DNA from: an uncultured Limnohabitans sp.
GTDB lineage: Bacteria > Pseudomonadota > Gammaproteobacteria > Burkholderiales > Burkholderiaceae_C
DNA length: 6,724 nucleotides
NCBI RefSeq assembly: GCF_937889215.1
Contig: NZ_CALBEX010000300.1
Span: forward strand, 1 to 6,724
Reading direction: 5' to 3'
Part shown: positions 1-5,635 of the stretch, piece by piece
Numbering within the stretch: position 1 is the stretch's first letter
Layout of the letters: every line of letters starts with the position of its first letter
Notes under the pieces: model-generated
What the model was told of the DNA's origin: nothing
Databases searched by the model: none
The model's input: only the letters and a program-made list of their open reading frames with translations
Program-made: the position numbers and the translations under genes

Positions 1-5
1 GTTTT

Positions 6-27
6 GCTACGCTGCGATCAGCGAAGC
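6..27 (-). other. Stem-loop at the predicted 5' end of the leftward transcript
   Basis: On the minus strand, GCT-T-CGCTG-ATCG-CAGCG-T-AGC folds into a perfect 5-bp stem with a 4-nt loop, extended by three more pairs across one U-U mismatch. It starts almost exactly at the predicted start of the downstream leftward promoter, so the RNA would begin with a hairpin. No T run follows within the window, so it does not look like a terminator. Its role, such as 5' stabilisation or leader processing, is unknown. Confidence 0.4.
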
Positions 28-81
28 CTTATATTATGACACAGTTTTCAGCGCTGCGTCAAGTTTTTGAAAATTTCTTTG
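19..81. repeat. Direct repeat copy 1, imperfect, ~63 bp
   Basis: This is the first copy of an imperfect direct repeat; its partner is at 152-212, offset by 133 bp. The best conserved part, 20-44 against 153-177, matches at 22 of 25 positions. The rest matches in blocks with small gaps: a shared CAAG near 60-63 and 193-196, and a shared CTTTG at 77-81 and 208-212. The conserved blocks coincide with the -10, -35 and upstream AT-rich parts of a minus-strand promoter. The repeat is therefore best read as a duplicated promoter rather than a mobile element. No terminal inverted repeats or coding content are seen. Confidence 0.75.
26..81 (-). promoter_or_regulatory. Strong sigma70-type promoter firing leftward (downstream copy)
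   Basis: Read on the minus strand, an AT-rich stretch of A and T tracts at 81-63 resembles an UP element that binds the RNA polymerase alpha subunit. It is followed by -35 TTGACG (62-57), an 18-bp spacer and -10 CATAAT (38-33). TGT directly before the -10 makes it an extended -10 (TGTCATAAT). Transcription would start near 27-25 and run out of the left edge. UP element, near-consensus -35 and extended -10 together are typical of rRNA, tRNA or other highly expressed operons. The transcribed gene lies outside the window, so its identity is inference. Confidence 0.65.
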
Positions 82-151
82 AATACTGGGATCTTTTCAT
101 CAACCTCTTCGCCGCGCTTGCTTGATCTCTTTCGAAAGCCTCAGTTGTGTG

Positions 152-212
152 CAGCGAAGCCTTAGATTATTGCACAGCTTTTTAGACCTTGACAAGTATT
201 TTGAAGTCTTTG
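152..212. repeat. Direct repeat copy 2, imperfect, ~61 bp
   Basis: Second copy of the repeat at 19-81. It begins with the same block (CAGCGAAGCCTTA) and ends with the same CTTTG. Most differences fall in the spacer between the two promoter boxes, while the boxes and the block just downstream of the -10 are kept. That pattern suggests selection on promoter function since the duplication. Confidence 0.75.
159..212 (-). promoter_or_regulatory. Strong sigma70-type promoter firing leftward (upstream copy)
   Basis: Same architecture as the promoter at 26-81, on the minus strand. There is an AT-rich upstream stretch (212-196), -35 TTGTCA (195-190), an 18-bp spacer, and extended -10 TGC-AATAAT (174-166). 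Transcription would start near 160-158, about 133 bp upstream of the other start. The pair resembles the tandem P1/P2 arrangement of stable RNA operons. The shared AAGGCTTCGCTG just after each -10 suggests the initially transcribed region was duplicated as well. Confidence 0.6.
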
Positions 213-237
213 TTCATTTTTTCTGCTTCCTCACCCG

Positions 238-249
238 GATAATGAGCCC
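238..249 (+). promoter_or_regulatory. Possible -10 element placing transcription start at the uup start codon
   Basis: GATAAT at 238-243 matches the -10 consensus well and ends 6 nt before the ATG at 250. Transcription would then begin at or next to the start codon, giving a leaderless mRNA. No convincing -35 box lies 16-18 nt upstream (the region reads CATTTT). No clear Shine-Dalgarno sequence precedes the ATG, which fits a leaderless start but also fits a weak conventional one. Confidence 0.3.
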
Positions 250-2169
250 ATGGCTTTACTCACACTTTTGAACGCGTCCTTGGCTTTTGGTCATGTCGCA
301 CTCCTCGATCACGCAGATTTCTCCCTGGAGACATCCGAGCGCATCGGCTTGATTGGTCGCAACGGCACAGGCAAATCGTCCTTGCTCAAAATACTGGCGG
401 GCATAGAGCGCCCTGACGACGGCAATCTGCATTTGCAGCAAGGCGTTCGCATTGCATATGTGGCTCAGGAGCCCATCCTGGTGCCTGAGCACACCATTTT
501 TGAGTCTGTGCGCGAGGGCTTGGCAGAAGTTGTGCAATGGATAGACGATTACACGCACAGCAGGGGTGACCTGGACACTTTGCAAGGGCAAATTGAATCT
601 CGCGATGGTTGGGGGTGGGAGCAGCGGCTTGACGAAACCCTGCAACGCCTGCAATTGGACCCCAATGCAGTCGTGCAATCGCTGTCTGGCGGCATGCGCA
701 AACGCGTGGCCTTGGCACAAGCCTTGGTGACCCGTCCTGACGTCCTCTTGTTAGATGAGCCCACCAACCACCTGGACCTGAACGCGATCACTTGGCTGGA
801 AGACCTGTTGATCGACTTCAAGGGCAGCGTGATCGCCATCACCCACGACCGCGCATTTTTGGACCGTATCGCCACCCGCATTGTGGAATTGGACCGAGGC
901 AAGCTGCGCCCTTACCCGGGCAACTACGCCGCCTACCAAGTGCAAAAAGAAGAGCAACTCGCTCAAGAAGCCGTGATTCAGGCCAAGGCCGACAAACTGC
1001 TGGCCCAGGAAGAGATTTGGATTCGCAAAGGTGTGGAAGCGCGCCGCACCCGCAGCCAAAGCCGGATCACGCGGCTGCAAAACCTGCGCGGCGAACGCGC
1101 CGCACGCCGTGAAAAAGTGGGCAACGTGAAGATGGAAGTGGCCTCTGGCGTGCCGAGCGGCAAGTTGGTGGCAGAGCTGACCGACGTGACCAAAAGCTTC
1201 ACCCAGCCGGACGGCAGCGTGCGCACCGTCATCCAAAAATTCACCGGCACTTTGCTGCGCGGCGACAAGATTGGCTTGCTGGGCCCCAACGGCGCAGGCA
1301 AAACCACCTTGCTCAAACTGATTTTGGGCGAGCTCGAAGCCGACAGCGGCGAAGTGCGCCGTGGCACCAAGATGGAAGTGGCCTACTTCGACCAAATGCG
1401 CGACGCACTGGACCTGGACGCCACGCTTGAAGACTTCATCAGCCCCGGCAGCGAATGGATCGAGATTGGCAACAAGCGCCAACACGTCAAGAGCTATCTG
1501 GGTGACTTTTTGTTCTCGCCCGCACGCGGAACCTCGCCGGTGCGCTCACTGTCGGGCGGTGAGCGCAACCGCCTGCTGTTGGCCCGCTTGTTTGCCCGCC
1601 CGGCCAACGTGCTGGTGCTGGACGAACCGACCAACGACCTGGACATCGAGACCTTGGAGCTGCTCGAAGAGCTGCTGCAAAACTATGAAGGCACCGTGTT
1701 CTTGGTCAGCCACGACCGCGCCTTCATGGACAACGTGGTCACCGGCATCATCGCCTGCGAAAGCGCACCGGACCAGCCCGGCTTCTGGCGCGAATACGAA
1801 GGCTCGGTGCAGGACTGGCTGGTCCAGTCCAAGCGCGCTCAGGCCATTCGGGCCCAAGCGGCGCAGCGCAACGGCACACCACCTCAGGCCACCCCAGCCG
1901 CAAGTCCCGTTACGGCATCCGCAGCCCCCGCAGCAAGCGCGCCAACCCGCAGCAAGCTCAGCTACAAAGAGCAGCGTGAGCTGGCCGAGCTGCCGGCGAA
2001 GATTGAGAGCTTGGAAAAAGAGCAAACCAACGTCCGTGCGCAACTGTCCGATGGCAGTGTTTACCAGCGCGACCCCGGACTGGCGCAACAACTGTTCCGC
2101 CGCGACACGGAAATCGACGACCAGCTGCTGGCCGCAATGGAGCGCTGGGAAATTTTGTCGGCCCGCTGA
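250..2169 (+). CDS. uup: ABC-F family ATPase, Uup type
   Basis: A soluble, 639-residue, twin-ATPase protein of the ABC-F family, without membrane segments. Domain 1 has Walker A GRNGTGKS (36-43), signature LSGGM (145-149) and Walker B LDEPTNHLD (168-176). A charged, helical inter-domain linker follows at about 226-300. Domain 2 has Walker A GPNGAGKTT (345-353), signature LSGGE (434-438) and Walker B LDEPTNDLD (457-465). A Pro/Ala-rich tether (about 542-567) leads to a charged coiled-coil C-terminal domain (570-639). Length and this C-terminal domain match Uup (E. coli Uup is about 635 residues) rather than the shorter EttA or the YheS group. E. coli Uup binds branched DNA, affects precise transposon excision, and is linked to ribosome function. 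Both ATP sites look intact. The first ~450 bases of the gene are less GC-rich (about 55%) than the second half (about 67%). No good ribosome site precedes the ATG; it was chosen because the protein begins directly with the first ABC strand. Confidence 0.93.
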   Translation: MALLTLLNASLAFGHVALLDHADFSLETSERIGLIGRNGTGKSSLLKILAGIERPDDGNLHLQQGVRIAYVAQEPILVPEHTIFESVREGLAEVVQWIDDYTHSRGDLDTLQGQIESRDGWGWEQRLDETLQRLQLDPNAVVQSLSGGMRKRVALAQALVTRPDVLLLDEPTNHLDLNAITWLEDLLIDFKGSVIAITHDRAFLDRIATRIVELDRGKLRPYPGNYAAYQVQKEEQLAQEAVIQAKADKLLAQEEIWIRKGVEARRTRSQSRITRLQNLRGERAARREKVGNVKMEVASGVPSGKLVAELTDVTKSFTQPDGSVRTVIQKFTGTLLRGDKIGLLGPNGAGKTTLLKLILGELEADSGEVRRGTKMEVAYFDQMRDALDLDATLEDFISPGSEWIEIGNKRQHVKSYLGDFLFSPARGTSPVRSLSGGERNRLLLARLFARPANVLVLDEPTNDLDIETLELLEELLQNYEGTVFLVSHDRAFMDNVVTGIIACESAPDQPGFWREYEGSVQDWLVQSKRAQAIRAQAAQRNGTPPQATPAASPVTASAAPAASAPTRSKLSYKEQRELAELPAKIESLEKEQTNVRAQLSDGSVYQRDPGLAQQLFRRDTEIDDQLLAAMERWEILSAR

Positions 2170-2234
2170 GCATTAGCCCGAAGCCCCGAACCCCTAAGGA
2201 CTCCAAAGGCTCCACTTCATTCGACATCATAGCC

Positions 2235-2852
2235 ATGACCTCTACCGAACTCAGTGCGCTGTTGGTGCTGGCCACCGTGAGCAGCTTCACACCGGGGCCC
2301 AACACCACCTTGTCGACCGCGATGGCCGCGAACCACGGCTTGAGCCGGGCCATGCGCTTTGTGTGCGCGGTGCCAGTGGGCTGGGGGATTTTGTTCACAC
2401 TGTGCGCTACAGGACTGGGCAGCCTGGTGGTGGCTTGGCCACCGCTGCACTGGGGCATAGTGGTGCTGGGCAATGGGTATTTGCTTTGGCTGGCATCGCG
2501 TTTGTGGCAAAGCGGCAGCTTGCAGCAGGCCGACAGCGCCAAGCTGCAAGTGGGTTTTGCGCAAGGCGTAGGCTTGCAGTTTCTAAACATCAAGGCCTGG
2601 ATGTTGGCGCTCGCCATTGTCGCAGGCTGGGTGGCCGGGCGTGAAGATGCCACGGCACGCACGATGGTGCTGCTGCCCATCATGGTGGCCTATGGCTTTT
2701 TGAGCAATCTGACCTACGCGGTGGCAGGCTCGCTGCTCAGGCATTGGTTGACTCACGGCAAGCGCTTGCTGGTGTTCAACCGCTGCATGTCGGCGGCCCT
2801 GGTGGCCACCGTGGCCTGGCTGCTCAAAAGCTTGCAGACACAGGTCGCATGA
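2235..2852 (+). CDS. LysE/RhtB-family amino acid exporter
   Basis: An integral inner-membrane protein of 205 residues, the usual length for LysE/RhtB transporters, which export amino acids or related compounds using the proton gradient. The family hallmark, Phe-x-Pro-Gly-Pro-Asn (PGPN at 20-23), follows the first hydrophobic helix. Further hydrophobic segments lie near residues 38-62, 66-85, 105-133, 140-160 and 178-198, giving about six membrane spans. Substrate cannot be read from the sequence; known relatives export lysine, arginine, threonine, homoserine or leucine. The gene starts 65 bp after uup and ends 7-10 bp before the next exporter gene. No strong ribosome site precedes the ATG; AAGGA near 2197-2201 is too distant. 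The start is supported by the usual short N-terminus before the first helix. Confidence 0.88.
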   Translation: MTSTELSALLVLATVSSFTPGPNTTLSTAMAANHGLSRAMRFVCAVPVGWGILFTLCATGLGSLVVAWPPLHWGIVVLGNGYLLWLASRLWQSGSLQQADSAKLQVGFAQGVGLQFLNIKAWMLALAIVAGWVAGREDATARTMVLLPIMVAYGFLSNLTYAVAGSLLRHWLTHGKRLLVFNRCMSAALVATVAWLLKSLQTQVA

Positions 2853-2859
2853 AAGCACC

Positions 2860-3786
2860 GTGATGACACCCCTTCCCCAAACACCACAACAGGTCAACCA
2901 AGGTCTCTGGCTGGGCCTTTTAGGCGTGGTGATTTTTGGGCTGACCTTGCCCATGACGCGACTGGCCACAGGGACAGCCGATGCGCCACAACTTTCGCCC
3001 TGGTTTGTGACATGGGGCAGGGCCGCATTGGCCGGTGGCTTATCGGCGATTTACCTGATCGCGGTTCGCGCACCCTGGCCCTTGTCTGCGCAACGCCGAT
3101 CACTCGGGCTGGCCCTGCTGGGCAATGTCATCGGCTACCCCTTGCTCTTGGGATGGGCGTTGCGCCATGTCACCGCCAGCCACGCGGCCGTCATCACCGC
3201 CTTGCTGCCACTGGCCACCGCTGCCGCTGCGGCTTGGCTAATGCAACAGCGCGCTCGCCTTGGGTTTTGGGTATTCGCAGCGCTTGGCAGCAGCTTGGTC
3301 GCCATTTACAGCGTATTGCGGGCAGCACAAATGGGCCATGGCTTTGGCCTGACCTGGGCCGACACCTTACTGCTGGGAGCAGTGGTGGCCGCTTCGCTGG
3401 GCTATGTGGCCGGGGCCAAAGTCACGGCCAGCATGGGCGCTGAAAAAGTCATCAGCTGGGTGTGTGTGATGGCGCTGCCCATCACGCTGCCCGGTGCCTG
3501 GCTCACCTGGCCGGAACACGCCATTGCCCCGGCCTCTTGGCTGGCCCTGATGTATGTCGGGGTGTTCTCCATGTGGGCGGGCTTTTTTGCCTGGTTCCGC
3601 GGCCTGTCGCTGGGCGGCCCACTGCGGGTGAGCCAAATGCAGTTGCTGCAGCCCTTCATATCGATCCTGGCCGCAGTGCCTTTGCTGGGGGAATCGCTGG
3701 ACACGATGACAATGGGCTTTGCATTTCTGGTGGTGCTAACCGTTTTTATGGGCCGGCGCATGGCCACCCCACCAGCACCAAAATAG
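2860..3786 (+). CDS. EamA-family (DMT superfamily) transporter
   Basis: A membrane protein of 307-308 residues with about ten hydrophobic helices arranged as two EamA repeats (roughly residues 13-150 and 162-300), the layout of drug/metabolite exporters such as RhtA/EamA and YdcZ-like proteins. The first helix carries the typical Gly-rich start with Phe-Gly-Leu-Thr-Leu-Pro. The family mostly exports amino acids, their derivatives, purines or other small metabolites; the substrate here is unknown. The start is ambiguous: GTG at 2860 is followed directly by ATG at 2863. The ATG is preferred because GAAAG at 2851-2855 lies 7 nt before it. The LysE-type gene ends at 2852, so the two exporters are almost certainly translated from one mRNA. 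Confidence 0.88.
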   Translation: MMTPLPQTPQQVNQGLWLGLLGVVIFGLTLPMTRLATGTADAPQLSPWFVTWGRAALAGGLSAIYLIAVRAPWPLSAQRRSLGLALLGNVIGYPLLLGWALRHVTASHAAVITALLPLATAAAAAWLMQQRARLGFWVFAALGSSLVAIYSVLRAAQMGHGFGLTWADTLLLGAVVAASLGYVAGAKVTASMGAEKVISWVCVMALPITLPGAWLTWPEHAIAPASWLALMYVGVFSMWAGFFAWFRGLSLGGPLRVSQMQLLQPFISILAAVPLLGESLDTMTMGFAFLVVLTVFMGRRMATPPAPK

Positions 3787-3796
3787 ACACATTCTC

Positions 3797-3802
3797 AAGG
3801 AG
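3797..3802 (+). promoter_or_regulatory. Ribosome binding site of the aminotransferase gene
   Basis: AAGGAG, 8 nt before the ATG at 3811. It is the strongest Shine-Dalgarno match in the window and fixes the start of the aminotransferase. It suggests this gene is the best translated of the cluster. Confidence 0.75.
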
Positions 3803-3810
3803 CGAACGCG

Positions 3811-5004
3811 ATGAACTGGAACCTGGCCCGACGCGCCGAAAAAATGAACCCCTCAGTGATCCGCGAGATCCTGAAAGTGACCGAAAAGTCCGGCATCATC
3901 AGCTTTGCAGGCGGCCTGCCCTCGCCGCTGACTTTCCCGATCGACGCCATGCGCGTAGCCAGCGAGCGCGTGCTGCGGGATGACGGCAAAGCCGCCCTGC
4001 AATACGCCGCCAGTGAGGGCTACGCCCCCTTGCGCGAATGGGTCGCGCTAGACCTGCTCAAGCAAGGCATGAATGTCAGCCCCGACCAGGTGTTGATCAC
4101 CACCGGCAGCCAGCAAGGCCTGGACCTGGTCGCCAAAATCCTGATCGACGCGGGCAGCCGCATCTTGGTCGAAACCCCCACCTACCTGGGCGCACTGCAA
4201 GCTTTCACGCCCATGGAACCAGTGGCCGTATCGGTCAACAGCGACGACCACGGCGTGGACCCGGCCGACCTGCGCGCCAAAGTCGGTACCGGGGCTGATA
4301 AAGCCCGCTTTGTGTACCTACTGCCCAACTTCCAGAACCCCACCGGCCGCACCATGACCGAAGAACGCCGCGCCGCCGTGGCGCAGGTGGCGATCGAGTC
4401 TGGCTTGCCTATCATCGAAGACAACCCCTACGGCGACCTGTGGTTTGACGCGCCTCCCGCGCCCTCACTCAGCTCGCGCCACCCTGAAGGCAGCGTTTAC
4501 CTGGGTTCCTTCTCCAAAATCCTGGCCCCCGGCCTGCGCCTGGGCTACTTGGTGGCCCCCACAGCGCTTTACCCCAAGCTCTTGCAAGCGAAACAAGCGG
4601 CCGACCTGCACACACCCAGCTTTAATCAGCGCGTGGTGGCCGAAGTGCTCAAAGACGGCTTCATCGACCGCCATGTGCCCACCATCCGCGCGCTGTACAA
4701 ACAGCAATGCGAAGCGATGCTCGCCGCCCTAGACCGCGAAATGGCGGGGCTGGGCCTTTCCTGGAACCGCCCGGTGGGCGGTATGTTCCTGTGGGTGCAA
4801 CTGCCCCAGGGCATGAAAGCCATTCCCCTGCTGGACAAAGCGGTCGAAAAAGGCGTGGCCTTTGTGCCCGGCTCGGCGTTTTACGCCGGGGCCGCCAACG
4901 AAAGCACCCTGCGCCTGTCGTTTGTGACCGCCACCGTCGACCAGATCAACACCGGCATGGCCGCGTTGGCAGCGGCGATCCGTGAATCCATGCCCAAGGC
5001 ATAA
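3811..5004 (+). CDS. PLP-dependent aminotransferase, class I/II (LysN / 2-aminoadipate-like)
   Basis: A cytoplasmic fold-type I aminotransferase of 397 residues, full length for the family. An N-terminal FAGGLPSP segment (32-39) is typical of the LysN/MocR-like branch, but no N-terminal DNA-binding domain is present, so it is an enzyme and not a MocR regulator. Visible cofactor residues are GSQQ (99-102, phosphate loop), Tyr125 (likely ring stacking), NPTG (176-179), Asp204 and Tyr207 in EDNPYG, the Schiff-base Lys236 in SFSKILAPG, and Arg368, which should bind the substrate carboxylate. All key residues are intact. It moves an amino group between an amino acid and a 2-oxo acid. Relatives act on 2-aminoadipate, branched-chain or aromatic amino acids, and the true substrate is unknown. 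It has a strong ribosome site and ends 2 bp before the GST gene, so they are surely co-transcribed. Confidence 0.92.
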   Translation: MNWNLARRAEKMNPSVIREILKVTEKSGIISFAGGLPSPLTFPIDAMRVASERVLRDDGKAALQYAASEGYAPLREWVALDLLKQGMNVSPDQVLITTGSQQGLDLVAKILIDAGSRILVETPTYLGALQAFTPMEPVAVSVNSDDHGVDPADLRAKVGTGADKARFVYLLPNFQNPTGRTMTEERRAAVAQVAIESGLPIIEDNPYGDLWFDAPPAPSLSSRHPEGSVYLGSFSKILAPGLRLGYLVAPTALYPKLLQAKQAADLHTPSFNQRVVAEVLKDGFIDRHVPTIRALYKQQCEAMLAALDREMAGLGLSWNRPVGGMFLWVQLPQGMKAIPLLDKAVEKGVAFVPGSAFYAGAANESTLRLSFVTATVDQINTGMAALAAAIRESMPKA

Positions 5005-5006
5005 AC

Positions 5007-5621
5007 ATGCTCAAAATTTGGGGACGAATCAGCTCCATCAATGTTCGCAAAGTCGTTCTCTGCGCGCAGATGCTGGACATCCCCTTCGTGCGCATGGATG
5101 CAGGATTGAGTTTTGGGGTGGTCAACACCCCGGATTACCTGGCACTCAACCCCAACGCCATGGTGCCTGCCATCGAAGATGGGCCTTACACCCTTTGGGA
5201 ATCCAACGTGATCGTGCGCTACTTGTGCGCACGGGAGGGTCGGCTCTGTCCTTCAGACTTGCAAACCCGTTTTATTTCAGAGCAATGGATGGATTGGCAA
5301 CAAACCACGCTCAATCGGGCCAGCGGCGTTGCGTTTGTTCAATGGATTCGAACACCCGAAACGCAACGAAACCACCACCTCATTGCGCAATCGGTCGAAG
5401 CCACCGAACCCCTGTTCGCGTTGCTCAACGAACAATTGCAACACCGCCCGTTCATTGCAGGAGATCAACTGAGCATGGCCGACATTCCCCTGGCATGCGA
5501 AGTCCATCGCTGGTGGGGTCTTCCCCAAACCCGCCCCAGCTGGCCGCATCTTGAACGTTGGTATGCCCAAATGCGCCAGCATCCCGGCGCTGTAGGCGTG
5601 CTGGATTTGGCCTTATCTTGA
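5007..5621 (+). CDS. Glutathione S-transferase, GstB-like
   Basis: A cytosolic glutathione transferase of 204 residues. The N-terminal thioredoxin-like domain has Ser10 and Asn12 in RISSINVRK where the glutathione-thiol site lies, the cis-proline motif NPNAMVP (cis-Pro54), and the glutathione gamma-glutamyl-binding ESN (65-67). The C-terminal helical domain carries WMDW and the N-capping motif SMAD (156-159). The overall pattern (WGR start, SxNVxKV, WMDW, RTP) resembles E. coli GstB, 208 residues, from memory of that sequence. Relatives conjugate or dehalogenate small electrophiles. AAGG at 4996-4999, inside the end of the aminotransferase gene, lies 7 nt before the ATG. Base composition is about 55% GC in sampled stretches against about 67% in both neighbours, so it may have been acquired separately. 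Substrate unknown. Confidence 0.88.
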   Translation: MLKIWGRISSINVRKVVLCAQMLDIPFVRMDAGLSFGVVNTPDYLALNPNAMVPAIEDGPYTLWESNVIVRYLCAREGRLCPSDLQTRFISEQWMDWQQTTLNRASGVAFVQWIRTPETQRNHHLIAQSVEATEPLFALLNEQLQHRPFIAGDQLSMADIPLACEVHRWWGLPQTRPSWPHLERWYAQMRQHPGAVGVLDLALS

Positions 5622-5635
5622 AAGACGACTGAACC

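Noticed and set aside
59..100. Minus-strand mini-ORF MKRSQYSKKFSKT preceded by GAGG
   Set aside because: The GAGG lies only 3 nt from the ATG and the peptide is 13 residues without recognisable features. It could be transcribed from the upstream leftward promoter, but nothing supports translation.
182..217. Minus-strand mini-ORF MNKDFKILVKV with a GAGGAAG ribosome-like site 8 nt before its ATG
   Set aside because: It overlaps the -35 and upstream element of the leftward promoter, so that promoter could not transcribe it. It is only 11 codons long, and the repeat copy at 19-81 does not preserve it.
189..217. Plus-strand TTGACA (189-194) as a -35 box for uup
   Set aside because: It overlaps the minus-strand -35 (TTGTCAA is its complement), and no acceptable -10 lies 16-18 bp downstream; the hexamer there reads GTTCAT.
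751..1485. Long minus-strand ORF of 244 codons inside uup
   Set aside because: It mirrors uup codons in antisense, is rich in His, Ala and Gln as expected for a shadow frame in GC-rich DNA, and has no recognisable domain.
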